Below, piece after piece: positions 54,674-63,025 of a stretch of 64,000 nt of DNA. A program made the position numbers and the translations under genes. This DNA is from Duodenibacillus massiliensis (GTDB taxonomy: Bacteria > Pseudomonadota > Gammaproteobacteria > Burkholderiales > Burkholderiaceae_F): positions 229,148 through 293,147 of the forward strand of contig NZ_LT635860.1 of the NCBI RefSeq assembly GCF_900128485.1, given 5' to 3'. Below the pieces are notes generated by a model. The model searched no databases. It was not told the DNA's origin and was given only the letters and a program-made list of their open reading frames with translations. How positions within the stretch are numbered: the first letter of the stretch is position 1; each line of letters starts with the position of its first letter.

Positions 54674-55141
54674 ACGGCGCACTGTAGCAAGTCCACCGCG
54701 CGCCGTACCTAACATCTTCGCGGTCATACGGAGTCGGACCTTTCCTATCCGTGCCAGCGCATTGTAGAGACGTCATATGCGGTGTTGTAGCCCACATCTT
54801 TGTGGTCCCCAAAAAACTCGGGGGAAACCGCCGAAGGCGGAGGGGGCAGAGCCCCTCAGAACTCACACATATAAAAATTTGTAAATTAGCGGAAAGAAGA
54901 CTTGACATCTACCGGTCCTTCCATGAGAGATAAAGCACAGTACGGAGCAATTCCAAGAATTAAAGGTGACTGATTGAACCGATAACACGACTTTCCCACC
55001 GCTTTCCCGGCCTACAGCCCACTTAGTAGGGTGAGCGGCCGGGAGAGCCGTGGAAAAGTCTGCGCTGTCCATACGCCGTCGTCCTGCGTTCCTCCAATAA
55101 AAAAGCGCCGAAGCTTAACTCGCTCGGCGCCGTAACGGACT

Positions 55142-55197
55142 GTCCCAATGTTTGAGAAAGGGGGTGTCCCAATGTTCGATATACACCGTCCCAATGT
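55142..55197. repeat. Three direct repeats of GTCCCAATGT (IS21-like end)
   Basis: GTCCCAATGT occurs at 55142-55151, 55166-55175 and 55188-55197, spaced 24 and 22 nt. Multiple terminal repeats of this type are typical of IS21-family ends, but no istA/istB is present, so this would be a solo end. The rest of 54908-55141 contains no gene I can support. Confidence 0.5.
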
Positions 55198-55222
55198 GTA
55201 TGAAATTCCACAGACGACGGGC

Positions 55223-55504
55223 ATGAGCGCCGATATTCTCAACAGCACGCTTCTGCTGGCTTCGGTCGGGTTGATCGTGCTCTCGACGGTCTTCCTGAGC
55301 CTGGAAATCCGACTTTCCCTGAAGGCCATCAAGGTGGTCGTCTCGAAGCTTCCGCCGGTTGCCGCCGCTTTCGACGATGCGGCTGCAGTGCGCGCCTCTC
55401 AGGCTCTTGAGGCTCGCCATCAGTCTCATGTGCTTAACGCGGCTCGACATGCGGCTGAAGCGGCGCCGCACGAAGTCAGGAAGGTCGAGGACAACGCTAA
55501 GTAA
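55223..55504 (+). CDS. Small single-span membrane protein of unknown function
   Basis: 93 aa from the ATG at 55223 (MSADILNSTLLLASVGLIVLSTVFLSLEIR). There is one membrane helix at about residues 8-28, then a helical Ala-rich cytoplasmic tail with RASQALEARHQSHVLNAARHAAEAA. An upstream ATG at 55148 lies within the repeat array and is not used. A hairpin at 55567-55594 may end the transcript. No family is recognised; this could be a chance frame. Confidence 0.4.
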   Translation: MSADILNSTLLLASVGLIVLSTVFLSLEIRLSLKAIKVVVSKLPPVAAAFDDAAAVRASQALEARHQSHVLNAARHAAEAAPHEVRKVEDNAK

Positions 55505-55566
55505 GTCCTTGGGCCCAGGCCTGAAAATGCAAATTCCCGATGAATTGAGCCGTCGGGCAAACGAAT

Positions 55567-55594
55567 GCCCGGAAAACTTGATGGCTTTCCGGGC
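55567..55594 (+). terminator. Hairpin downstream of the small membrane protein gene
   Basis: GCCCGGAAA (55567-55575) pairs with TTTCCGGGC (55586-55594). A second short hairpin, 55620-55640 (GCCCG/CGGGC), is followed by TTT. Either could end the plus-strand transcript or the converging dipeptidase gene. Confidence 0.5.
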
Positions 55595-55657
55595 TGGTTG
55601 ATGCAGATTGTCGATTGAGGCCCGTCTTGCGGCGGGCTTTAATCAGCTGTCAAGCGG

Positions 55658-57460
55658 TTATTTGACGATGCGGACGAGGTCGAAGCCGCCCTTCTTCTGG
55701 CCGTCGATTTCGCCGAAGAGCCAGAGGTCGGTGTTGACGCCTTCGAAGCCGTACTTGGCGGCTTCGTCAGACGGGAAGGTGAGGACCAGGTCCTTCACGC
55801 CGTCGCCGTTGACGTCCTTGAGAGCCATCTTCGTCGCCTTGGCGCGCTTCAGGTTCACGTCGACGTTCGGGTCAGGATAGGTGATGCCGAAGACGAAGCT
55901 TTCCTTCTTGGCCTTGGAGAGATCGAGGCCCTTTTCGCCGAAGACGACCACGTCAACCATGTCCTTCTTGGAGAGGGAGAGCGTGTCGGCGAGAATTTCG
56001 ATCTTGAGTGGCTTCATGTTCTGGAAGGCGTCTTCAAGAAGCGCGATCGAGACGTTGTAGGCTTCGGCCGCATACTGATGGAGGTATGCCTTGGCCTTGT
56101 CCTGCGAGACGTTCTTTTCAAGATACTGGGCGGTCTTGAGAACGGAATCGCCTTCCGCAAGCCACTTGGCCTGCTGGGCGTCGATAACCTTGCGGAGGTC
56201 GGTGCGGGCGCCGTCATCAAGATAGTCGACCAGGTTCTGGGTCTTCAGAGCCGTGTAGAGACCGAAGTCGGCCTTGAAGTCGAAGCGATCCGGCGTGGCA
56301 TGGAAGTGCTCGGCCGTTGCAACTTCAGGCGTCATGAAGGACTGGGCTTCGGCAGGCTTGGCGAGCGGGAAGAACGGAACGTACGGGGTCTGGCACGGAC
56401 GGGCGGACGTGCGCCAGCCGCGCGTGAGCAGCGGTTCGGAGTTCATTTCGTAAACCACGGATTCGAACGTGCCGACGTTGCAGATGTCGCGCATCGACTG
56501 ATGGAAGAAGCCGCTCGTGCGGGCTTCGCGCTTCCAGTGGCCGGAGACGATCTTCTGGACGTCCGAGACCGTGAGCTTCTTGGTCGGCTTCACGGAGTAC
56601 GGGAAGGCTTCCTGGTCCATCGTTTCCTTGCCCATCAGCATTTCCCAAGCAGTCTGGGCGCGGTCCTTGTTCCAGTCGGCGGAACGGCGTTCAATCGGTT
56701 GATAGGCCTTGCGGAAGGAGAAGTCGGAGTAGTCGCCGGCCTTGGCGGGCTTGTAGTGGCCGGTCTTGATCGCATGTTCGATCAGGTCGGGCGACATGAT
56801 GACGTCCTTGGAGTTGACGTCGACCTTGTCAAAGGCGAAGGCGTTGGCGATGTACGTGACTTCGTCGTTCTGAACCTTGCGGGCGATGTAGCGATGGCCC
56901 TTGAGAAGCATGATCTGCCAGGCTTCGTTGCGGTCGGCGACGGTGTAGGTGCGGCCGCCAGTAATGTAGCCGTACTTCGTGACGAGGTCGATGGCGATGT
57001 CGACGGCGTCGCGGGCCGTCTTGGCGCGTTCGGCGAGCAGGCGGCGGATGCCGTAGCCGACGCCGCCGTCAACAACCGGGTTCTTTTCTTCGAACGTGTT
57101 GTTGCAGTTGTTCGTCACGATGGCGACGCCGTTTTCATTGACGAAGCCGTCGGAGAATGAATACCCGTCCGGATGCAGGGTCTGCGTCCAATAGAAGCCG
57201 TACGTATGGGCAACCTGAGGAATCTTGGCGGTCGTCTGTTCGTATGTGATGAGTTCGCCGGCCTTGTGGTCGGCAGCCGGAACCCAGTACTGGCTCGTGA
57301 CGATGCGGAGGTCATTGTCCTCGTTGTGACCGATCATGATCTGGCCGGTGGCGGAAACGTCCTTGCCGACCACGACCGTGGAGCAGGCGTAGGCGTTCAT
57401 GGCGATTGATCCGAGAGCCATCGAGAAAGCCGCTGCCAGCAAAAGATTGGTCTTTTTCAT
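55658..57460 (-). CDS. Secreted C69-family dipeptidase
   Basis: 600 aa Ntn hydrolase. The signal peptide MKKTNLLLAAAFSMALGSIAMNAYA should be cut right before Cys26, exposing the catalytic N-terminal Cys (CSTVVVGKDVSATG). Family motifs are MIGHNEDND, DGFVNENGVAIVTNN, LVTKYGYITGGRTYTVADRNEAWQI and RDICNVGTFES. It should hydrolyse dipeptides outside the inner membrane, supplying amino acids. Near the C-terminus an EF-hand-like DVNGDGVKD (about 549-557) suggests calcium binding. RBS AGGAGG precedes the ATG; it is monocistronic. Confidence 0.92.
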   Translation of the reverse strand: MKKTNLLLAAAFSMALGSIAMNAYACSTVVVGKDVSATGQIMIGHNEDNDLRIVTSQYWVPAADHKAGELITYEQTTAKIPQVAHTYGFYWTQTLHPDGYSFSDGFVNENGVAIVTNNCNNTFEEKNPVVDGGVGYGIRRLLAERAKTARDAVDIAIDLVTKYGYITGGRTYTVADRNEAWQIMLLKGHRYIARKVQNDEVTYIANAFAFDKVDVNSKDVIMSPDLIEHAIKTGHYKPAKAGDYSDFSFRKAYQPIERRSADWNKDRAQTAWEMLMGKETMDQEAFPYSVKPTKKLTVSDVQKIVSGHWKREARTSGFFHQSMRDICNVGTFESVVYEMNSEPLLTRGWRTSARPCQTPYVPFFPLAKPAEAQSFMTPEVATAEHFHATPDRFDFKADFGLYTALKTQNLVDYLDDGARTDLRKVIDAQQAKWLAEGDSVLKTAQYLEKNVSQDKAKAYLHQYAAEAYNVSIALLEDAFQNMKPLKIEILADTLSLSKKDMVDVVVFGEKGLDLSKAKKESFVFGITYPDPNVDVNLKRAKATKMALKDVNGDGVKDLVLTFPSDEAAKYGFEGVNTDLWLFGEIDGQKKGGFDLVRIVK

Positions 57461-57549
57461 GATTCATTCCTCCTGAGGAATTAAAACAAACGTGCCGTGT
57501 ATCCTAACCTGAATTTTGCATGAGCGCTGAAAAAACAGCGCTCTTTTTA

Positions 57550-58159
57550 GTGCGCTCGGCATGAGCGCGTTCTAACGGGTGAAAGTCCCGAGTGCAGGGG
57601 GTAGCACCAAGCACATAGCCAAGAGCAAGGGTGTCCGCCGCGAGGCGGGATCTGAAGGAAGCTGGAGGCAAACCACTGACCTGACGTACAGAAACTGCAT
57701 AAGGCATTTGAAGATGGGTAAGTCTGCCAAACAAGATGAAGCCCGAAGCTACACGGAATCCGAGGTGTAAATGCAGCAGGCACATGGTGGGAAAGAACGC
57801 GTTCTTACCCGAGGAGGACTCACGGACTTCAATGCAACAGCATTGTCGGAGTAAAGCTTGCCGTGAGTAGTCAGCAACGGTCATAGTAAGCAGGGCAGTA
57901 CCTGACGAAGGGCCAAATTTATAGGAGTACGGTGCCGTAGACACAAAGTCGCATGGCGCAGAAAACATAAGAAACCTGTCTGAGTTTTGGTACCCACGGA
58001 ATGGGAAGAGGAACTCAGGAGGGCGCAACGACCGTGATGAACATGGAAAACACCGCACATACCCCGCCTGCTTTCACGGGGATCACACTTGAAGCGATAC
58101 TGAGCACTGAAAACCTTACATCCTCGCTTCAGCAACCTGATTCACAACCTCCGGCTTAA
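57550..58159 (+). mobile_element. 5' part of a group II intron, truncated
   Basis: It begins GTGCGCTCGGCATGAGCGCG and continues TTCTAACGGGTGAAAGTCCC, the typical 5' start and domain I opening of bacterial group II introns. About 490 nt of ribozyme-like sequence leads to an in-frame start at 58037 (MNMENTAHTPPAFTGITLEAILSTENLTSSLQQ), the usual N-terminus of the intron-encoded reverse transcriptase. The reading frame then ends after about 40 codons. The rest of the reverse transcriptase and domains V/VI are absent, so it cannot splice by itself. Confidence 0.75.
58037..58159 (+). pseudogene. N-terminal scrap of a group II intron reverse transcriptase
   Basis: 40 codons matching the LtrA-type N-terminus, broken after SLQQ just where the polymerase domain should begin. 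The sequence diverges abruptly at about 58135, marking a deletion or recombination junction. Confidence 0.65.
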
Positions 58160-58536
58160 CTTGTTGAGCTTCCGACTCATCGAAGACTGGCTTAATGCCC
58201 CCGATCAAGCCGTAATTCTGGTTAACGCCCCAGCACAACAGGAACTGTTTTCCACTGGGTGATTACTTGGACAGCAGAGCCTATATTCGGGCGCCATCCT
58301 CCCTCCGAGCCACTGTTCTCACCCCCAACCGCCGAACTTACGAGTCCCGGGGGAAAGGGGGTGTTATTCCCTTTTTAGACACTGGCTGGAGCCCTGAAAG
58401 TATTACGAAAGCAAAACTAGCCCTCCAAAATAGACCTGAAGTTTTCAATGAAAACTTTTACTTAAAAATCAATATATGCTCGTAATTCTATAGCAGAGTC
58501 TATTTTGGACAGCAGTGACAAAATACTTAGAAAAAC
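58160..58536. other. Non-coding patchwork between the intron fragment and cassette 2
   Basis: No gene is supported here. TTGGACAGCAG occurs twice as direct repeats (58267-58277 and 58505-58515), 238 nt apart. Base composition turns AT-rich from about 58430. It looks like a recombination junction plus a promoter region. Confidence 0.4.
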
Positions 58537-58626
58537 TACTACTAATGGGGGTTAAATAACCATCAATCGATTTAGTAGTATTACGAAATAAAAATTCCTC
58601 ATACGGTTTTAGATGTTTCCAGGAGG
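58537..58626 (+). promoter_or_regulatory. Leader hairpin and ribosome site of uptake cassette 2
   Basis: TACTACTA (58537-58544) pairs with TAGTAGTA (58573-58580), with inner ATGG/CCAT pairing, in an AT-rich leader. AGGAGG (58621-58626) stands 8 nt before the binding-protein ATG. The structure could be regulatory; no known riboswitch was recognised. Confidence 0.35.
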
Positions 58627-58634
58627 TTGCAGAC

Positions 58635-59768
58635 ATGTACACTCTGATTGACTCGCAACGTCGCCGCATCGTTTTAGCAACGGGTCTAGCTCTTATGCCG
58701 ACGTTTCTTTTGGGAGCATCGCAAGCTCATGCTGCTTCAGGCGAGGTCAATGTCTTCCGTACAGTCAAGGACCTGCATGGTCGGACCGTTAAGGTTCCTT
58801 CCGAAGTAAAGCGCTTTGTCTGCACCGGCAGCGGAGCGTTACGAGTAGCTTCCTATCTTGGAGCATTGGATAGGCTCGTCGGCATCGAATCGTCCGATCT
58901 GCGCTACAAAAACGATCCCAAGCGCGACTACGCGTATGCTCACCACGATCGCTTCAAGTCCTTGCCTGTGATCGGAAAAGGAGGCGGCACGGGTTACACG
59001 GCCAACCCCGAAGCTATTTTGGCGCTTGAGCCTGATGTGATTCTGACTGGATATGCGCCGGAAGCGGCCGAACAACTGGCCAGAGAGACCAGCATCCCGG
59101 TGATTTCCGTCTATTACCTCAGTCAGGGCCTTGTCAACGACAGTTTCCTCAAAGCCGTTCAATTGGCAGGCACCGTGCTGGGGCGCGAAGAACGCGCCAA
59201 GGCCATTGTCGACTTCATTGAAAACGTCCAAGCCGATTTGCAGCGCCGTGTTCAGAACAGAGGCGGCGACACGGGGCCGACCGTTTATCCGGGCGCGGTG
59301 ACTTTTTCCGGAGCGCACGGCTTTGCCGGCACATACAGCCGATTCGGACCGCTTGCGGTCTTGGGGGCGCGCAGCATTTCCGACCGACCCGACAGAGAAG
59401 GCTTCTACGAAACCGATCTCGAGTTCGTGTTGCAACAGGATCCGGATTTGATTTTTCTGGATCCGGGCAATTTGTCGATCGTAGCGGAAGAAGCCAAGAG
59501 CAAGCGTGACTACTTTGCGTCGCTCAAGGCCGTCAAAACGGGCAACGTCTACGCGATGCCGTCCTACAACCAATATTCAACCAACATCGCCTACAGTCTA
59601 GCCAACGCCTACTACGCCGGAACGGTTCTTTTCCGGAAGCAGTTTGCAGACGTTGACTTTGCCGTTCGATTCAATGAAATCGTGACTTTCTTTAACGGCC
59701 GCGGTTGGTATGACCGTATGGCTGCATTGGGGCAGCCCTACGGAAAGATCGCCTTTCCGGGACTTTAA
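58635..59768 (+). CDS. Metal-chelate ABC transporter binding protein (cassette 2)
   Basis: 377 aa with an export signal that carries a Tat-like QRRRIVLATG followed by a hydrophobic stretch ending SQAHA. The FecB/BtuF fold is shown by LHGRTVKVPSEVKRFVCTGSGALR, NPEAILALEPDVILTGY and DPDLIFLDPGN. It should bind the ligand in the periplasm. It is the first gene of a tight operon: the permease ATG directly follows its stop. It is only distantly similar to the cassette 1 protein, so the ligands may differ. Confidence 0.9.
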   Translation: MYTLIDSQRRRIVLATGLALMPTFLLGASQAHAASGEVNVFRTVKDLHGRTVKVPSEVKRFVCTGSGALRVASYLGALDRLVGIESSDLRYKNDPKRDYAYAHHDRFKSLPVIGKGGGTGYTANPEAILALEPDVILTGYAPEAAEQLARETSIPVISVYYLSQGLVNDSFLKAVQLAGTVLGREERAKAIVDFIENVQADLQRRVQNRGGDTGPTVYPGAVTFSGAHGFAGTYSRFGPLAVLGARSISDRPDREGFYETDLEFVLQQDPDLIFLDPGNLSIVAEEAKSKRDYFASLKAVKTGNVYAMPSYNQYSTNIAYSLANAYYAGTVLFRKQFADVDFAVRFNEIVTFFNGRGWYDRMAALGQPYGKIAFPGL

Positions 59769-60872
59769 ATGACAAAGAACGCCGCACTGACAGCTGAATA
59801 TGCAGGCGAGAAGACCTTTGCGGCGCTTCGTAAGGAGCGTCTCTTTGCCGAACGCCTGCGTCCGCTCGTCTTTGTCGCGGCTTTCGTTTGTGTTTTCTAC
59901 CTTGCTTTGACCGCAAGCATCAAGGGGATCGAATGGACGGTGCCGATTGATGTGCTTTTGGGGCAGGCTTCCAAGGCTTCCGAAGTGATTTGCTACAACG
60001 TGCGCCTGCCGCGTACGGCCACGGCCACGGTAGTCGGTGCGGCGCTTGCTCTGGCCGGCGCCGTGATGCAAAACGTGCTACGCAATCCGCTGGCCTCGGC
60101 TTCTACGCTCGGTGTGAGCCAAGGGGCGGCGTTCGGTGCGGCGCTGGCCATCACCTTCTTTCATGCGGGGATCGGTACCGACGGCAATCTCGGCGCCGCG
60201 CTTACCGTGACGTCACCGGCCGTTGTGACGGTGTTTGCTTTTGTATTCGGGGTGGCAAGCGGCGCGGTGATTCTGGCGCTTTCGCTTGTCACGCGCATTT
60301 CCTCGGCCACGATGATTTTGAGCGGCATCGCGCTGGGAGCGATGTTCACCGGCGGCACGGCCATCATCCAGTACTTTGCTGACGACATCAAAGTTGCCTC
60401 GATCGTCTACTGGACGTTCGGCGATCTGGGCCGAACAGGTTGGACACAGATCGGGGCGATGGCGGCGGCCTTGGCGGTTGCCTTTGTGTACTTCTACCGC
60501 AATGCCTGGAACTACAACGCGCTTGCCAACGGCACTTATACGGCAAAGAGTCTGGGCGTTCCGGTGAACGTCGTTCTGATCGTCGGAATGCTTGTCTCGT
60601 GCCTTCTGAGTTCCCTTGCGGTGGCCTTTGTCGGAACGATCGGATTTGTGGGGCTCATTGCGCCGCATCTTGCCCGCCGCTTTACGGGAAGCAACCATAG
60701 GTATCTTTTGATTTCAAGCGTGTTTTGCGGTGCCGTGCTTCTTATGGGAGCGGAAGTTCTCTCGCGCTTTATTGTGCCGCCAGCGGTTTTGCCCATCGGC
60801 GCCATCACGTCGTTTCTCGGCGCCCCGGTGTTTCTCTACATGATCTTTAAGGCCGACGGATGGGTCAAATGA
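59769..60872 (+). CDS. Metal-chelate ABC transporter permease, FecCD family (cassette 2)
   Basis: 367 aa. A cytoplasmic N-terminal extension of about 30 aa precedes ten membrane helices. The hallmarks are NVRLPRTATATVVGAALALAGAVMQNVLRNPLASASTLGVSQGAAFGAA, GTYTAKSLGVPVN, and FVGTIGFVGLIAPHLARRFTGSNHR. It forms the membrane channel with the ATPase encoded next. It begins at the nucleotide after the binding-protein stop. Confidence 0.94.
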   Translation: MTKNAALTAEYAGEKTFAALRKERLFAERLRPLVFVAAFVCVFYLALTASIKGIEWTVPIDVLLGQASKASEVICYNVRLPRTATATVVGAALALAGAVMQNVLRNPLASASTLGVSQGAAFGAALAITFFHAGIGTDGNLGAALTVTSPAVVTVFAFVFGVASGAVILALSLVTRISSATMILSGIALGAMFTGGTAIIQYFADDIKVASIVYWTFGDLGRTGWTQIGAMAAALAVAFVYFYRNAWNYNALANGTYTAKSLGVPVNVVLIVGMLVSCLLSSLAVAFVGTIGFVGLIAPHLARRFTGSNHRYLLISSVFCGAVLLMGAEVLSRFIVPPAVLPIGAITSFLGAPVFLYMIFKADGWVK

Positions 60873-61660
60873 ACGGCGACACCGATACTTTGCTTCAGAT
60901 CCGCAATCTGAGTTTTGCCTTCGGCAAACGACAGCTCTGGGCGAACGTCGGCTTTGATGTGCCGGCGGGTTCGGTGACGGCTATTCTGGGCAACAACGGT
61001 ACGGGCAAGAGCACACTGTTGAATTGCATCGGCGGTATTTTGCAACCGCATTCGGGAAATGTTTTTTTGAAAGGTGAGGACCTTCTGAAGCTTCCGAGAC
61101 GCGAACGAGCCAGACGCGTTGGATACGTCGCACAGCACTTTGAAACATCGGGCGCAAGCGTTTATGACACGGTTTTGCTGGGGCGACTGCCGTATTTCTA
61201 TTCCGGGCCTTCACTGGAGGATCACGAGGCGGTCGAGCGCGTCCTGCACGATCTGGGAATTGCTTCCTGGGCTGATCGCAGTGCCAAGACGCTGAGCGGC
61301 GGCGAAGCGCAAAAGGTGATGCTCGCGCGAGCCATTGTGCAGCAAACCGACGTTTTGCTTTTGGATGAGCCGACGGCAAGTCTGGACCTCGGAAACCAAG
61401 TCGAGACGCTCTCTTACGTCTCACGCTACGCGCGAGAGCGCGGCACAATCGTCTTGATGGTGAGCCACGACATCAACGCCGCATTGCGGTTTTGCTCCCG
61501 GTTCGTTTTGATTGACCGCGGGGGCGTCGTGACAAGCGTGATTGCCGACGAACTGTCCGAGGAACATTTGCATCGGACGTATGGCATAGAAATTCGCCTG
61601 TGTGACGTCGACGAGCAGCGTTTGGCTCTTGTGGGAAACAGCAGGTCTTTTGTGCGATGA
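60860..61660 (+). CDS. Metal-chelate ABC transporter ATPase (cassette 2)
   Basis: 266 aa. Walker A is GNNGTGKST, the signature LSGGEAQKV, Walker B VLLLDEPTASLD, and the H-loop MVSHDIN. It overlaps the permease end; a second ATG at 60869 forms an ATGA overlap with the permease stop and may be the real start. It powers uptake through the FecCD permease and is followed by a methyltransferase gene. Confidence 0.94.
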   Translation: MGQMNGDTDTLLQIRNLSFAFGKRQLWANVGFDVPAGSVTAILGNNGTGKSTLLNCIGGILQPHSGNVFLKGEDLLKLPRRERARRVGYVAQHFETSGASVYDTVLLGRLPYFYSGPSLEDHEAVERVLHDLGIASWADRSAKTLSGGEAQKVMLARAIVQQTDVLLLDEPTASLDLGNQVETLSYVSRYARERGTIVLMVSHDINAALRFCSRFVLIDRGGVVTSVIADELSEEHLHRTYGIEIRLCDVDEQRLALVGNSRSFVR

Positions 61661-61673
61661 AAGGAGACAAGGG

Positions 61674-62519
61674 ATGAGACAAGGGGAATCGATTGTCAAG
61701 GCGAGCGAAATCAACACGCGCGGTTACGGTCATCGCGAACTTTGGAATGCCGAAGCCGAGCGCTATTCACGAGCTCCGACCGCACGGTTTGAAGACGACG
61801 GTTTTTTGAGAATTCTTGTCGCTTCCGGCGTTCTTTCGCCCGAAGTCCGGTTGTTGGATTTGGGCTGCGGCCCCGGCATTTATTCCGTTGCGATGGCCGC
61901 CCGCGTGCACGACGTCGTCGGTTTCGATGTTTCCGAGGAGATGATCGAGCGTGCCCAGCAACGAGCTCTTGCAGAAAATTGCCCGAACTGCAGGTTTTCC
62001 GTCGTTGATTGGTCGAAGGCGGACATTGAAACGTCGGGCTTACAAAGCTCCTTTGACGTGGCGGTGGCGCGCCTGACGCCCGCAATTGATTCTTTGCAAA
62101 ACCTGGAAAAACTGATCGGCTGCGCCACTCAACGGGTTTTCGTTGAAAACTTCATCGACCGAAAGCACCGTTGGATGAAACTCGCCTTTGACATTGCTGG
62201 CGCCGGCGCTACATGGAACGACGCCCGTATGTTTGATGCTGTCGGCTATTTACTCAAAACCGGCCGCAGACCGTACTTGCACTATCGCGATGCACAGTGG
62301 GGCGAAGCGCAGCGCCCCTGGCAACAGGTTGCCGATTTTTGTTTACGTCGCTTGGCGTTGCGTATCCGTCTCACGGACGAACTGTGTCAAGAAATTCGGG
62401 GCGCCTTTGAAAAGCGGAGTACGGACGGCACGCTGGATACCCGGGAATCGCTTACGCTGATGACAATTGAGATTCCTATCGAAAATAGAGTCCTCGGAAA
62501 GGAGTCCGAACGGTGGTAA
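61674..62519 (+). CDS. Class I SAM-dependent methyltransferase (cassette 2)
   Basis: 281 aa from the ATG at 61674, with AAGGAG upstream. The SAM site is LLDLGCGPGIYSVAMAARVHDVVGFDVSEEMIERA, with motif IV DVAVARLTPAIDSL. The N-terminus (GYGHRELWNAEAERY) parallels the IAGYWDTRAEGY of the cassette 1 enzyme. It lies 13 nt after the ATPase gene, so it is co-transcribed with the transporter. The substrate is unknown; modification of the imported chelate or its metal is inferred only from context. Confidence 0.88.
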   Translation: MRQGESIVKASEINTRGYGHRELWNAEAERYSRAPTARFEDDGFLRILVASGVLSPEVRLLDLGCGPGIYSVAMAARVHDVVGFDVSEEMIERAQQRALAENCPNCRFSVVDWSKADIETSGLQSSFDVAVARLTPAIDSLQNLEKLIGCATQRVFVENFIDRKHRWMKLAFDIAGAGATWNDARMFDAVGYLLKTGRRPYLHYRDAQWGEAQRPWQQVADFCLRRLALRIRLTDELCQEIRGAFEKRSTDGTLDTRESLTLMTIEIPIENRVLGKESERW

Positions 62520-62772
62520 GCGTGAAATACTTAACTTCGGAAATTTACGTCGAAAAAACGCGCCACTCCCATTGAACGCAGACAATATTTTCATGCGCCG
62601 ATTGCTCGCGAAGACGCCACATCAGTCACTCGTGATGCAAATGTCCAGCGGTACCTTTTCATTCCACCTGATACTGATGGAGCAACCCGCATGTATCTTG
62701 TTGCCATCGTGAGAGTGTTCCAGGCCATGATGGCTTCTTCCGGGTAACCGAAAGCCGATACCCTACCCAACA
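62520..62772. other. Spacer after uptake cassette 2
   Basis: A GTG-started frame of about 20 codons begins right at the methyltransferase stop but ends quickly. No gene, terminator or repeat can be supported in this stretch. Confidence 0.4.
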
Positions 62773-63009
62773 TTGTCACGGCAAAAGCCTTTGCCCAGAC
62801 TGCGGCAAATAGTATGCCTTTGGCACATCAAGGCCAATAAGTATTTTCTGCGGCATCTGCACTCAGTAATCGACGAGAAGCACTGCGAAGACATTTGCCG
62901 TCCTCTGGATGACGCGCCTCTGTCGCCCGACACAAACGCCGTGGAGTACTGCATCCGCACTGTTTCGGTAGGCCATTGGAGCCCATTCTCTAATTGGAAG
63001 CATTCATGA
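62773..63009 (+). pseudogene. IS66-type transposase (TnpC) C-terminal remnant
   Basis: Within this frame LDDAPLSPDTNAVEYCIRTVSVGHWSPFSNW follows the IS66 pattern L-DG...NN-AEN-IRP-VGRKN-LF, but with many substitutions. The match is short and degenerate, so the identification is moderate. Confidence 0.45.
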
Positions 63010-63025
63010 AGCTGCACACTTGCCT

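Larger units (their letters stand above)
53025..54907 (+). mobile_element. IS3-family insertion sequence (about 1.88 kb)
   Basis: The ends are related inverted repeats: TGTCAAAATACTTCCTAATC from 53025 and, inverted, TGTCAAGTCTTCTTTCCGC ending at 54907. It contains orfA and a damaged orfB and shares tail sequence with the remnant at 11139-11916. It has split an AraC-type gene. No clear direct target repeat is seen. The 54674-54907 tail is non-coding. Confidence 0.85.
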
